A DNA stretch of 64,000 nt from Lysinibacillus sp. ZYM-1 (GTDB taxonomy: Bacteria; Bacillota; Bacilli; Bacillales_A; Planococcaceae), in contig NZ_KQ465108.1 in assembly GCF_001308875.1 (NCBI RefSeq), positions 179,572 through 243,571 of the forward strand, given 5' to 3'. The notes under the pieces are model-generated. The model searched no databases. It was not told the DNA's origin and worked only from the letters and a program-made list of their open reading frames with translations. Position 1 is the first letter of the stretch. Each line of letters starts with the position of its first letter. Positions 9,697 through 18,529 of the stretch are shown here, one piece after another. Position numbers and translations under genes: made by a program.

Positions 9697-10371
9697 ATGA
9701 TCATTTTATTATCTGCTGCCATTGCTCCCGGTCTAGCGCTTTTTAGTTATTTCTATTTGCGCAATCAAATGGCTACGGAGCCAAGAAGAACTTTACTACA
9801 AACATTTTTATACGGTGCATTTTTAACGTTCCCGATTCTGTTTTTACAATACGTATTAACAGAGGAAGGGGTTTTTCGATATTTTTACCTTCAAGACGTT
9901 CTTTTCTCTAGTGTCATTGAAGAGTTTTTTAAATGGTTTGTGCTATTAATTGCCATCTACAATCATGTTGAATTTGATGATCCATATGATGGTATATTGT
10001 ATGGGGCCAGTATATCACTTGGTTTTGCTACGATTGAGAATGTACTTTATCTATTGTCCTTTGGCTTGGACACGGCATTTATGCGCGCCTTGTTACCTGT
10101 ATCGAGTCATGCATTATTTGGTGTAGTAATGGGTTACTATTATGGACGTGCTAAGTTTTCAAAGCTTGTAAAGACGAAAGAAATGATTGCTATGGCGCTT
10201 TGTGCACCAGTAGTACTTCACATTCTATACAATACAATATTATCATTTAAAGGTCACTGGATTTATTTAATGATTCCTTTTATGCTGTTTTTATGGTGGT
10301 TTGGCTTACGAAAAGTGAAACTAGCGCATTATCATCTGGTGCAACATTTGCATATGCATAAAAAAATATAA
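9697..10371 (+). CDS. prsW: PrsW intramembrane protease
   Basis: A 224-aa polytopic membrane protein. Conserved PrsW signatures are visible: EEFFKW in the fourth helix region, then SLGFATIENVLY, and a later PVSSHALFG and APVVLHILYN. In Bacillus subtilis PrsW makes the site-1 cut in anti-sigma factor RsiW; a similar signalling role is likely but the substrate is not in this window. Start ATG 9697 follows AAAGGAG by eight bases; the frame opens at 9676. Position before sleB matches Bacillus subtilis ypdC/prsW. Confidence 0.9.
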   Translation: MIILLSAAIAPGLALFSYFYLRNQMATEPRRTLLQTFLYGAFLTFPILFLQYVLTEEGVFRYFYLQDVLFSSVIEEFFKWFVLLIAIYNHVEFDDPYDGILYGASISLGFATIENVLYLLSFGLDTAFMRALLPVSSHALFGVVMGYYYGRAKFSKLVKTKEMIAMALCAPVVLHILYNTILSFKGHWIYLMIPFMLFLWWFGLRKVKLAHYHLVQHLHMHKKI

Positions 10372-10408
10372 AGCGTAGAAATCGTCAAGATTTCTACGCT
10401 TTATTCTT
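10370..10408 (+). terminator. Terminator of prsW
   Basis: Perfect 14-base arms (10370-10383 and 10389-10402) with a five-base loop. The U-rich stretch after it is interrupted once. Confidence 0.85.
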
Positions 10409-10416
10409 TTTTTACA

Positions 10417-10446
10417 TGTATAAATTGCACCTTTTGTTTCAAGCTA
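10417..10446 (+). promoter_or_regulatory. Possible sigma-G promoter of sleB-ypeB
   Basis: TGTATA (10417-10422), 17-base spacer and CAAGCTA (10440-10446) resemble the forespore sigma-G pattern TGAATA / CATACTA at five of six and five of seven positions. sleB is a forespore sigma-G gene in Bacillus subtilis, which supports the reading. Confidence 0.45.
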
Positions 10447-10467
10447 TAAAAAAAAGGAGTGATAAAA

Positions 10468-11310
10468 GTGCGTTTAGTAAGCATACTTTTTGCTTTGATA
10501 TTAGGAATTAGTATAATTGCGATTCCTCAGAATGAAGTGATTGCGTTTAGTGACCAGCAAATTACTCGTGGTGCCTATGGAGATGATGTTATTGAATTGC
10601 AAGCGAGGTTACAATACTTAGGTTTTTATAAGAGTAAAATTGATGGCAAATTTGGCTATAACACATACTGGGCATTACGTAATTTCCAAGAGAAATATGG
10701 TTTACCAGTAGATGGGGTTGCAGGAACGAAGACCAAAAAAACGATAGCTGGCTATTCGGATTACGATGAAAAATGGGTGAAAGCGCAATTAAATGCAGGT
10801 AACCAATTTACCTATTATGGTAGCATACCACTCGATCAGCAAGTGAATAAAGGTACTGCTACTGGTGGTTCTGGTAGTGGTAGTGGTAGTGGCGGAGGAA
10901 GTAGTAGTGGTACTAGTAATAACAATGGAACACAGACACAAGTTCCTCCTAAATATACAGAACGCGATTTACAATTAATAGCAAATGCTGTATATGGAGA
11001 AGCTAGGGGAGAGCCTTATGAGGGACAAGTAGCGGTAGCGGCAGTTATTTTAAATCGTTTAGAAAGCCCTGATTTCCCAAACACTATTTCCGGTATTATA
11101 TTCCAACCTTTGGCGTTTACGGCAGTAGCAGATGGACAAATTTGGTTAGAGCCAAATGACAGAGCAAAAGAAGCGGTTATTGATGCAATGAACGGCTGGG
11201 ATCCATCTGAAAATGCGTTATATTATTTCAATCCGAAAACAGCAACAAGTAAATGGATTTGGTCACGTCCACAAATTAAACAAATTGGAGAGCATATTTT
11301 CTGTTCATAG
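10468..11310 (+). CDS. sleB: SleB spore cortex-lytic enzyme
   Basis: A 280-aa lytic transglycosylase that degrades spore cortex during germination. Order: signal peptide (residues about 1-28), peptidoglycan-binding type 1 repeat (from ITRGAYGDDVIELQ to DGVAGTKTKKTI), a Gly/Ser-rich linker of about 25 residues, then the hydrolase_2 catalytic domain with YGEARGEPYEG carrying the catalytic glutamate. Start GTG 10468 has AAGGAG eight bases upstream; the frame's earlier GTG at 10459 overlaps that site. Expressed with ypeB 15 bases downstream, which is needed for SleB to be stored in the dormant spore. Confidence 0.95.
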   Translation: MRLVSILFALILGISIIAIPQNEVIAFSDQQITRGAYGDDVIELQARLQYLGFYKSKIDGKFGYNTYWALRNFQEKYGLPVDGVAGTKTKKTIAGYSDYDEKWVKAQLNAGNQFTYYGSIPLDQQVNKGTATGGSGSGSGSGGGSSSGTSNNNGTQTQVPPKYTERDLQLIANAVYGEARGEPYEGQVAVAAVILNRLESPDFPNTISGIIFQPLAFTAVADGQIWLEPNDRAKEAVIDAMNGWDPSENALYYFNPKTATSKWIWSRPQIKQIGEHIFCS

Positions 11311-11325
11311 AAAGGAGGAACCTAG

Positions 11326-12609
11326 ATGAAAACTTGGCTCGTGGTCTTAACAATAGCTGTTATCGGTTTAGGAGCATATAGTATAGATTTACATGGTGAT
11401 AAAGAAGATTTACAACGTACCGTACTAGCGCAGTATACAGATAAGTTAACAGATGCATCGGAAAAATTATCTCATCTTCAGCGATCAGTATCGCAATCCC
11501 TATTGTTTCAAGATGAGCAGGCAATTCACAGTGAGTTAGATTCAGTTTGGCGTTTAAGCTCAGAAGTTCGTTCTTCGATTGCTAATATTCCGATAGGGCA
11601 AGAACTATCAAATGAATGGATGAATTATTTAGGACGACTTGGCGATGAAGCGAAAAGAACAGCAAAAACAGGTGATTATAATGCTTGGCGTGAGAAAATG
11701 CCACAGGTCTCAACCAATTTGCAATCCCTTTCTGATGAATGGAGTGCTGCAACCGTCGATTTTTATAAACATAATGGAAAAATGGATGTTTGGCTGCAAC
11801 AAGTTGATAATAAAAATCCAAACACTAACTTTGATAAAGTGAAGGACACGTTAAAAGGTTATGGAGAAAAAGATTTCCCATTGACATTATCTGAGTCAGA
11901 TTGGCAGAAAAAAATTGAATTAAAAGCTTTACAGGATGCTGAAATTACGGAAAAAGAAGCGTTGGAAAAAGTGAAATATTTATTCCCTGTTATCAAAGGG
12001 GCGACGTTTACTGTAACAAAAAGTAGTGATACTGCACCTTATCCTTTCTATCACATTCAATTCCATCAAGGAATTCGTTTAGGGTATGTGGATTTGACGG
12101 TAAAGGGAGGGCATTTATTGTCCTATTTAGTAGAACGTCCTGTCGATGAAGCTAAACAGTCACAAGAGGAAATCCTCAAAAAAGCCAAAGAATATGCCAA
12201 GAAATTAGGTATGGAAGATGTAGCCTATGTGGAATCGCGTGAAAATCATCAAGCTTGGCATGTAACTTTTGCCCGTGTACATCCAGGAGATAACGCATTA
12301 ATTTATGCTGACGGTGTGCAACTTAAATTAGCTAAAGATACAGGTGAGTTGTTGGGTGCGAATGCGATGGAATACATTCAAGAAGAAACGATTAAGCCTC
12401 AAACAGCGAAACCAATTGATTGGAAAACGTTCTTCCAGGATGATATTCAAGTACAAGAAGTGAAAAATATTTATACAGATAATGGGCAATTTGAACAACG
12501 TCTTTGCTATGAGGTAATTGCATTACGTGATGGTAAAATACAGGAAACATTTAGAGTTGTCATTGATGCAGAAAATCACAATGTTTTAAAAGTGGAATAT
12601 TTAACTTAA
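11326..12609 (+). CDS. ypeB: YpeB germination protein
   Basis: A 427-aa protein with an uncleaved N-terminal hydrophobic segment (residues 2-20), a helical N-terminal half and C-terminal PepSY-like repeats (for example ITEKEALEKVKYLFP and QEEILKKAKEYAKKLG). It stabilises and localises SleB in the spore inner membrane and cortex. AAAGGAGG sits eight bases before the ATG. The gene is the second of the sleB-ypeB operon, as in all Bacillus-type spore formers; length is close to the usual 450. Confidence 0.92.
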   Translation: MKTWLVVLTIAVIGLGAYSIDLHGDKEDLQRTVLAQYTDKLTDASEKLSHLQRSVSQSLLFQDEQAIHSELDSVWRLSSEVRSSIANIPIGQELSNEWMNYLGRLGDEAKRTAKTGDYNAWREKMPQVSTNLQSLSDEWSAATVDFYKHNGKMDVWLQQVDNKNPNTNFDKVKDTLKGYGEKDFPLTLSESDWQKKIELKALQDAEITEKEALEKVKYLFPVIKGATFTVTKSSDTAPYPFYHIQFHQGIRLGYVDLTVKGGHLLSYLVERPVDEAKQSQEEILKKAKEYAKKLGMEDVAYVESRENHQAWHVTFARVHPGDNALIYADGVQLKLAKDTGELLGANAMEYIQEETIKPQTAKPIDWKTFFQDDIQVQEVKNIYTDNGQFEQRLCYEVIALRDGKIQETFRVVIDAENHNVLKVEYLT

Positions 12610-12695
12610 TAATAAGAAAATACTACCAATTTTTATAGCCAAAATAAACATCTCATGAGATAATTAAGCCATATTTTTCGTACGGGGAGATGCTC

Positions 12696-13355
12696 ATGGA
12701 AATAAAAATTGGTACGCAATTACAACTTGAACCTACTTATACAGAGCGTGTGGAGAGATTCCGTTGTAAGGTTGTAGAGCAACAAGATAATATTCTTTAC
12801 ATTGATTATCCGATTAATATGGCAACGAAGAAAACAGCATTTTTGATAGACGGCTCTGAATTTAGAGCAACCTTTCGTACTGAGGACAAACAATCATTTG
12901 CATTTAATACTGAGGTAGTAGGTCGTAATGCTGGCCATATACCGATGATTATGTTGCACTGTCCAAAGCCTGAGGAATTTATCAAAATTCAACGACGAGA
13001 ATATGTCCGTGTTGAAACACCAGTTGATGTGGCCGTTCAATTCAAGGATCACAAATATCAACTAGTATCCGTGGACATTAGTGCAGGAGGTTTGGCCCTC
13101 ATTTTGAAAGGAGAAGTGGCTTTCAATGATGGGGATGAGGTGAAATTAACAGTTGCCTTACCATTTGCCAATGGTGATGTGAAATACGTTATTACAGAAG
13201 CAACTGTTGTGCGCATTTTTGAAAAAGAGGATAAACGAATTGCAACAATCCAGCTAGCGGATACAGATGATGTAGACCAACAGCATATCGTTCGTTTTTG
13301 CTTTGAGCGTCAACTAGGCAATCGTCGTAAAGAATTAAATCCCTTTAATGTTTAA
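12696..13355 (+). CDS. motI: PilZ-domain c-di-GMP receptor (YpfA/MotI)
   Basis: A 219-aa cytoplasmic protein with an N-terminal YcgR-like domain and a C-terminal PilZ domain. The c-di-GMP contact motifs RREYVR (RxxxR) and DISAGGLAL (DxSxxG) are both intact. In Bacillus subtilis this protein (YpfA, DgrA, MotI) acts as a clutch that slows the flagellar motor when c-di-GMP is bound. GGGGAG places the start at the second ATG (12696) rather than at 12690. Position between ypeB and cmk agrees with ypfA. Confidence 0.88.
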   Translation: MEIKIGTQLQLEPTYTERVERFRCKVVEQQDNILYIDYPINMATKKTAFLIDGSEFRATFRTEDKQSFAFNTEVVGRNAGHIPMIMLHCPKPEEFIKIQRREYVRVETPVDVAVQFKDHKYQLVSVDISAGGLALILKGEVAFNDGDEVKLTVALPFANGDVKYVITEATVVRIFEKEDKRIATIQLADTDDVDQQHIVRFCFERQLGNRRKELNPFNV

Positions 13356-13376
13356 CAATTCTGTATAGTAATGATT

Positions 13377-13406
13377 AAAAAGCCCTCTCCTAGCAGAGGG
13401 CTTTTT
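13377..13406 (+). terminator. Terminator of the PilZ gene
   Basis: Arms AAAAAGCCCTCT and AGAGGGCTTTTT around a short loop; the symmetric A and U runs could stop transcription in both directions. Confidence 0.85.
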
Positions 13407-13452
13407 ATGGTTTATATGGTACAATATGAGGTGATAGAAAGTAGGGAAGAAT

Positions 13453-14127
13453 ATGAAGAAAAACATTCAAATTGCTATAGACGGGCCTGCTGGTGCTGGT
13501 AAAAGTACGATTGCAAAAATTGTAGCTGAGGCACTTGGTTTTACTTACATCGATACAGGTGCAATGTATCGAGCAGTTACGTATAAAGCGATGCAACAAA
13601 ACATACATTTAGATGATGAAGCGAAATTAGCTGAAATGCTAGCAGCTAGTACCATTGAATTAAAGCCATCTTCACAGGGACAGCTTGTCTTTTTGGACGC
13701 GCAAAATGTAACAGAAGAAATTCGTTCAAATGAAGTGACTTCATCTGTTTCTCAAGTAGCAGCCCATGCAAGAGTTCGTGAGTTATTAGTGGCTCAACAA
13801 CAAAATCTTGCGGCAAATGGTGGCGTGGTCATGGATGGCCGGGATATTGCTACACATGTATTAAAAAATGCAGAGCTAAAGATTTTTATGTCTGCAACGG
13901 TAGAGGAACGTGCAAGAAGACGATTCATAGATAATCAAAAAAGAGGAATTGACTCTTCGCTTGAAAAACTTCAAGAAGAAATTGCATTACGTGATAAAAA
14001 AGACAGTGAGCGTGAAGCATCACCACTTATCCAAGCAGAAGACGCCGTATTTTTAGATACAACAGCATTGTCTATTGATGATGCAGCACAAGCTATTTTA
14101 AAATTAGCAGAAGAAAAAATGTTATAA
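13453..14127 (+). CDS. cmk: Cytidylate kinase
   Basis: A 224-aa nucleoside monophosphate kinase converting CMP/dCMP to the diphosphates. The P-loop GPAGAGKST lies at residues about 10-18, followed by the substrate-binding YIDTGAMYRAVT and the DGRDIATHV segment; the lid region has the RRFIDNQ motif. Normal length. It precedes the rpsA-like gene, a widespread bacterial pairing, with about 100 bases and a separate promoter between. Confidence 0.95.
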   Translation: MKKNIQIAIDGPAGAGKSTIAKIVAEALGFTYIDTGAMYRAVTYKAMQQNIHLDDEAKLAEMLAASTIELKPSSQGQLVFLDAQNVTEEIRSNEVTSSVSQVAAHARVRELLVAQQQNLAANGGVVMDGRDIATHVLKNAELKIFMSATVEERARRRFIDNQKRGIDSSLEKLQEEIALRDKKDSEREASPLIQAEDAVFLDTTALSIDDAAQAILKLAEEKML

Positions 14128-14170
14128 ATCCTAAAATTTCAGACATTTTTAGAATTTAAAGGATTTATTT

Positions 14171-14199
14171 TTGTCTTTGTCTTCAATATCGAATAAAAT
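14171..14199 (+). promoter_or_regulatory. Sigma-A promoter of the rpsA-like gene
   Basis: -35 TTGTCT (14171-14176), 17-base spacer, -10 TAAAAT (14194-14199). A second TTGTCT starts at 14177 but gives a poor spacing. Confidence 0.55.
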
Positions 14200-14229
14200 A
14201 GTAAGGGAAGATGCGAAGGAGGGTTACAT

Positions 14230-15366
14230 ATGTCTGAAGAAATGAACTATGCAGAACAAACGTTTAACGAGGGTGATATCGTCAAAGGTATTGCAGAGCA
14301 AGTTGATGAAAAAGCAGTTTCCGTGTCAATTCCAGGTGCACCGTTTGATGGTATTGTCCCAATCAGCGAATTATCAAGCTTACACATTGAGAAAGCCTCT
14401 GATGTCATCGCTGTTGGGGATGAGTTAGAGTTGATGATTACAAAAGTTGAAGAAGGAAACTATGTCCTGTCAAAACGTAAAGTGGATGCTTTAAAAGCAT
14501 GGGATACACTTGAGCAACAGTTTGTCGCTGGAGAAATTTTCGAAGCGGAAGTGAAGGATATTGTTAAAGGTGGTCTTGTCGTAGATTTAGGTGTACGTGG
14601 CTTTGTACCAGCATCACTTGTAGAAGACTACTTTGTCGATGATTTTGAAGGGTATAAAGGCAAATCATTAAGCTTCAAAATTGTTGAGCTTGATAAAGAA
14701 AAGAATCGCCTTATTTTATCTCATCGCGCTGTGGTTGAATCAGAAAAAGCTTCACAAAAGAAAAACGTCATTAATCAAATTAAGGCTGGCAATGTGTTAG
14801 ATGGTAAAGTACAGCGTTTAGCGTCATTTGGGGCATTCATTGACCTTGGTGGTATCGATGGGCTTGTCCACATTTCACAAGTGTCTCATGAGCACGTGAG
14901 CGATGTGAGTGAGGTTTTAACAGAGGGACAAGATGTAAAAGTAAAAGTTCTATCTGTAGATCCAGAAAATGAACGCATTTCATTATCTATCAAGGAAACG
15001 ATCCCGGGACCTTGGTCAAATATTGAAGAACGTGCGGCTAAGGGAACTATTTTAGATGGTAAAGTGAAGCGTCTTACATCATTCGGCGCATTTGTGGAAG
15101 TTTTCCCAGGTGTTGAAGGGTTAGTGCATATTTCGCAAATCGCTCACAAACACATTAACACGCCACATGAGGCATTAAAAGAAGGACAAGAAGTACAAGT
15201 AAAGGTCCTTGATGTCAATGCTGAAGATGGCCGTTTAGCGCTAAGCATTAAAGAATTACTAGAAAATCCAGAAGCAGAAGAAGTGATCGACTACGAATTA
15301 CCTGAAGAAAACACAGGTTTCTCATTCGGAGATGTAATTGGCGATAAATTAAAAAACTTTAAATAA
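14230..15366 (+). CDS. rpsA: S1-domain protein (30S ribosomal protein S1 homologue, YpfD)
   Basis: A 378-aa RNA-binding protein with four S1/OB repeats. The third and fourth are most typical (LDGKVQRLASFGAFIDLGG and LDGKVKRLTSFGAFVEV, each followed by GLVHISQ). Proteobacterial S1 has six repeats; four is normal for the Bacillales homologue. GAAGGAGG is eight bases before ATG. Whether it is a stoichiometric ribosomal protein in this lineage is doubtful in the literature; an accessory translation or mRNA role is likely. Confidence 0.9.
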   Translation: MSEEMNYAEQTFNEGDIVKGIAEQVDEKAVSVSIPGAPFDGIVPISELSSLHIEKASDVIAVGDELELMITKVEEGNYVLSKRKVDALKAWDTLEQQFVAGEIFEAEVKDIVKGGLVVDLGVRGFVPASLVEDYFVDDFEGYKGKSLSFKIVELDKEKNRLILSHRAVVESEKASQKKNVINQIKAGNVLDGKVQRLASFGAFIDLGGIDGLVHISQVSHEHVSDVSEVLTEGQDVKVKVLSVDPENERISLSIKETIPGPWSNIEERAAKGTILDGKVKRLTSFGAFVEVFPGVEGLVHISQIAHKHINTPHEALKEGQEVQVKVLDVNAEDGRLALSIKELLENPEAEEVIDYELPEENTGFSFGDVIGDKLKNFK

Positions 15367-15375
15367 TAGAGAGAG

Positions 15376-15410
15376 CGAGGATGCCTGGGTGTATCCTCGT
15401 TTTTTTTTTG
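15376..15410 (+). terminator. Terminator of the rpsA-like gene
   Basis: CGAGGAT (15376-15382) pairs with ATCCTCG (15393-15399), followed by ten T. Confidence 0.88.
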
Positions 15411-15420
15411 TTAGAGTGGT

Positions 15421-15545
15421 GGATAGAACTCATAAAGTGACGGATAAAACGCTCAAATTAAAGCATAGAAATCATGATGTGACGGATAAAACCCTCGAAA
15501 TAATGGATACCGCTCAAAAATGCTAAATAGAACCCTTAACCATAC
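15421..15545. repeat. Degenerate 21-bp tandem repeat, six units
   Basis: Units begin at 15421, 15442, 15463, 15484, 15505 and 15525. Most open with GGATA or a one- to two-base variant, and the general form is GGATARAAC.CTCAAA.TGA. The spacing is exactly 21 except for the last step of 20. The second and fourth units are most alike. The array fills the space between the rpsA terminator and the der promoter and has no open frame. No function is known to me. Confidence 0.65.
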
Positions 15546-15575
15546 ATAGCGTTCTACATTATGGATATGATATGA

Positions 15576-15600
15576 TATAATGGCATTTTCCGTGTATAAT
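15576..15600 (+). promoter_or_regulatory. Candidate -10 boxes for der
   Basis: Two perfect TATAAT hexamers at 15576-15581 and 15595-15600 lie upstream of der. -35 boxes are poor, so which one is used is uncertain. Confidence 0.35.
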
Positions 15601-15635
15601 AGCGAAAGACAAGAAGTTGGAAGGATGAAGTACAG

Positions 15636-16946
15636 ATGACGAAACCAGTAGTAGCCATCGTAGGTCGTCCGAACGTAGGTAAGTCGACGATTTTTAACCG
15701 TATCGTTGGTGAGCGTGTTTCCATAGTGGAGGATATCCCAGGCGTAACACGTGATCGTATTTATAGTTCGGCAGAGTGGTTAACACATGATTTTAATATT
15801 ATTGATACAGGTGGGATTGAAATTGGGGACGAGCCGTTTTTAGAGCAAATTCGTCAACAAGCTGAAATCGCCATTGATGAAGCAGACGTTATTATTTTTA
15901 TGACAAATGGTCGTGAAGGGGTAACGGCAGCCGATGAGCAAGTAGCTAAAATTTTATACAAAACAAAAAAACCAGTCGTATTAGCAGTTAATAAGATCGA
16001 TAATCCCGATATGCGTGAAATGATTTATGATTTTTATGCACTGGGCTTCGGTGAGCCTTGGCCAATTTCTGGTTCTCACGGTTTAGGTTTAGGGGATTTA
16101 TTAGACGAATGTGCGAAACATTTCCCGAAAGAAGATGAAGAGCAATACGGCGATGATGTCATTAAGTTCTCATTAATTGGTCGTCCGAATGTTGGGAAAT
16201 CATCTTTAGTGAATGCTTTCTTAGGCCAAGAACGAGTGATTGTTAGTAATATTGCGGGGACAACGCGTGATGCAATTGATACACCATATGCCTATGAAGA
16301 TCAAGAGTATGTCATTATTGATACAGCGGGCATGCGTAAAAAAGGGAAAATCTATGAAACAACAGAGAAATACTCTGTTTTGCGTGCTCTACGCGCAATT
16401 GAACGTTCAGACGTTGTTTTAGTGGTAATGAATGCAGAAGAAGGTATTCAGGAGCAAGATAAGAAAATTGCTGGGTATGCACATGAAGCTGGAAAAGCTG
16501 TGGTGATTGTTGTCAATAAATGGGATGCTATTGAAAAAGACGAAAAAACGATGAATGTTTTTACGCAACAAATTCGTGAGCATTTCCTATTTTTAGACTA
16601 TGCACCAATTATTTTCGTTTCGGCTAATACGAAACAGCGTGTTCATCAAATTTTACCGATTATCCAACGTGTAAGTGAGAATCATGCGATGCGTATTCAG
16701 TCATCTATTTTAAACGAAGTCATTGAGGATTCTGTAGCACGTAATCCTGCGCCAACCGATAAAGGTCGACGTTTACGCATTTACTATGCTACACAGGTTG
16801 CTATTAAACCACCAACATTTGTTGTGTTTGTCAATGAACCTGAGCTTATGCACTTCTCCTATGAACGTTTCTTAGAAAATCGTATTCGTGAAACATTTGA
16901 CTTTGAAGGAACGCCGATTCGTTTGATTACTCGTGCGCGTGCTTAA
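15636..16946 (+). CDS. der: Ribosome biogenesis GTPase Der (EngA)
   Basis: A 436-aa protein with two tandem GTPase domains and a C-terminal KH-like domain, the unique Der arrangement. First domain: GRPNVGKST at residues about 10-18, DTGG, NKID. Second: [22 protein letters not shown]. It acts in assembly of the 50S ribosomal subunit. GGAAGGATG lies upstream of the ATG. The position before gpsA agrees with Bacillus subtilis yphC. Confidence 0.96.
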   Translation: MTKPVVAIVGRPNVGKSTIFNRIVGERVSIVEDIPGVTRDRIYSSAEWLTHDFNIIDTGGIEIGDEPFLEQIRQQAEIAIDEADVIIFMTNGREGVTAADEQVAKILYKTKKPVVLAVNKIDNPDMREMIYDFYALGFGEPWPISGSHGLGLGDLLDECAKHFPKEDEEQYGDDVIKFSLIGRPNVGKSSLVNAFLGQERVIVSNIAGTTRDAIDTPYAYEDQEYVIIDTAGMRKKGKIYETTEKYSVLRALRAIERSDVVLVVMNAEEGIQEQDKKIAGYAHEAGKAVVIVVNKWDAIEKDEKTMNVFTQQIREHFLFLDYAPIIFVSANTKQRVHQILPIIQRVSENHAMRIQSSILNEVIEDSVARNPAPTDKGRRLRIYYATQVAIKPPTFVVFVNEPELMHFSYERFLENRIRETFDFEGTPIRLITRARA

Positions 16947-16969
16947 AGTTATTACCATAGACATACAAT

Positions 16970-17006
16970 ACGCCAACCCGACAAAATTGTTGGGTGGCGT
17001 CTTTTT
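16970..17006 (+). terminator. Terminator of der
   Basis: ACGCCAACCC pairs with GGGTGGCGT (one mismatch) around a loop, followed by CTTTTT. Confidence 0.85.
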
Positions 17007-17054
17007 ACAAGAAAAGAAATTATTGTAGACAACCCAATAAGGGAGGATTTTTTT

Positions 17055-18071
17055 ATGGAAAAAGTTTGTGTGTTAGGGGCAGGCTCATGGGGGTCTGCGC
17101 TGGCAATGGTTCTGGCGGAAAATGGCCATGATACGCTTGTTTGGACACATAGAGCTGAACAGGCAGATGAAATCAACGACATGCATACAAATAAAAAATA
17201 TTTACCTGAAACGGTATTGCCATCAAATTTACATGCGACGAGTGATATTACAAAGGCAGCAACACATGCAGAAACAATCATTGTGGCTGTGCCAACAAAA
17301 GCAATTCGAGAAGTTTGCGAAAAATTGAAGGCTGAATTAACAAAAAAAATTTTATTTGTTCATGTTTCAAAAGGAATTGAGCCAGATTCTTTAAAGCGAA
17401 TTTCTGAAATATTAGCAGAGAGCTTACCTGCTGAAAATGTGGAAGAAATTGTTGTACTTTCAGGACCGAGTCATGCAGAGGAAGTAGTCCTGCACCACCC
17501 AACAACGGTTACAGCTACATGTGCTAACATAGATGCTGCTGAAAAAGTACAGGATCTATTTATGAATCAATTTTTCCGTGTCTACACAAACGATGATGTG
17601 ATTGGTGTAGAAATTGGTGGCGCACTGAAAAATGTTATCGCTTTAGCTGCAGGCATTACAGATGGCTTGAATTATGGTGATAACGCGAAAGCGGCACTAA
17701 TAACGAGAGGGCTTGCAGAGATTACACGTTTAGGTGTGAAAATGGGTGGTAATCCATTTACGTTCTCAGGCCTTACGGGCATGGGTGATTTGATTGTAAC
17801 GTGTACAAGCGTCCACTCGAGAAACTGGCGGGCAGGTAATATGTTAGGGCAGGGCATGATGTTACAAGAAGTCCTTGATCAAATGGGAATGGTTGTAGAG
17901 GGTGTACGTACCACAAAGGCAGCCTATCAATTAGCTGAAAAGTATGGTGTGGCAATGCCAATTTCCACAGAGCTTTACAGTGTGCTCTTTAACGATGTAG
18001 AACCGAAAGTGGCTGTTGATGCGCTTATGTTGCGCATGAAAAAACGTGAAATAGATGATATGAAGCATTAA
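17055..18071 (+). CDS. gpsA: Glycerol-3-phosphate dehydrogenase [NAD(P)+]
   Basis: A 338-aa cytosolic enzyme reducing dihydroxyacetone phosphate to sn-glycerol-3-phosphate for phospholipid synthesis. The N-terminal Rossmann motif GAGSWGSALA is at residues about 7-16, and the substrate/catalytic region has GGALKNVIALAAG and the conserved lysine. GGGAGG precedes ATG. It supplies the substrate used by PlsY-type enzymes, which is relevant to the PlsY-like gene at 6509. Flanked by terminators on both sides, so monocistronic. Confidence 0.95.
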   Translation: MEKVCVLGAGSWGSALAMVLAENGHDTLVWTHRAEQADEINDMHTNKKYLPETVLPSNLHATSDITKAATHAETIIVAVPTKAIREVCEKLKAELTKKILFVHVSKGIEPDSLKRISEILAESLPAENVEEIVVLSGPSHAEEVVLHHPTTVTATCANIDAAEKVQDLFMNQFFRVYTNDDVIGVEIGGALKNVIALAAGITDGLNYGDNAKAALITRGLAEITRLGVKMGGNPFTFSGLTGMGDLIVTCTSVHSRNWRAGNMLGQGMMLQEVLDQMGMVVEGVRTTKAAYQLAEKYGVAMPISTELYSVLFNDVEPKVAVDALMLRMKKREIDDMKH

Positions 18072-18110
18072 TATTATTTTTATGATTAAATTTGTCATGA
18101 AACGGACATA

Positions 18111-18148
18111 AATAAGGTGTCTCAGTGAATCTACTGAGACGCCTTATT
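18111..18148 (+). terminator. Terminator of gpsA
   Basis: AATAAGG.GTCTCAGT pairs with ACTGAGAC.CCTTATT around a six-base loop. The U tract is short, but a second hairpin (18184-18216, AGGTTGTCC with GGGACACCT) followed by a U-rich stretch lies just downstream. Confidence 0.7.
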
Positions 18149-18294
18149 GTGTGCTACTAGTTGAATTGTTGAAGCACCTTAAAAGGTTGTCCATTTCTTG
18201 ATAGTTATGGGACACCTATTTCTTTTTAACAAAGGCACATAGTATAATATACTTTGATTGTTTTTTGACATTGAAAGAAAGGTGGTTATTTGAA

Positions 18295-18507
18295 ATGGGC
18301 CCGTTAGCTCATATGCCTGCTTTAGATGTAATGTGGGTATCGTTTTATTGTATAGGCTTTATGATTATATCAGTCGGCTTAATTTATTTAGCTCGTAACA
18401 AGATTTCAAATGTATTTTTACGAACAATCGTAAATTTATGTGCATACATACTGTTTGGACTTGGCACATTTTTAATGGTACTTATAGTTGCCACATGGCC
18501 AGCATAA
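18295..18507 (+). CDS. yphE: YphE, small membrane protein (DUF2768)
   Basis: A 70-aa protein with two hydrophobic helices (about residues 12-33 and 44-66) separated by a short basic loop, RNKISN. Size and position between gpsA and yphF match the DUF2768 protein YphE of Bacillus subtilis. AAAGGTGG lies ten bases before ATG 18295; the frame opens at 18265, which has no binding site. The function is unknown; conservation next to sporulation genes suggests a role there. Confidence 0.75.
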   Translation: MGPLAHMPALDVMWVSFYCIGFMIISVGLIYLARNKISNVFLRTIVNLCAYILFGLGTFLMVLIVATWPA

Positions 18508-18529
18508 TAAATAACGAGGTGTCACTAAC

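Noticed and set aside
10855..10930. Possible frame disturbance in the Gly/Ser stretch of sleB
   Set aside because: The frame is continuous; the low-complexity part is a linker between two intact domains.
15421..15545. CRISPR array
   Set aside because: The 21-bp units are contiguous and degenerate, with no unique spacers and no cas gene.
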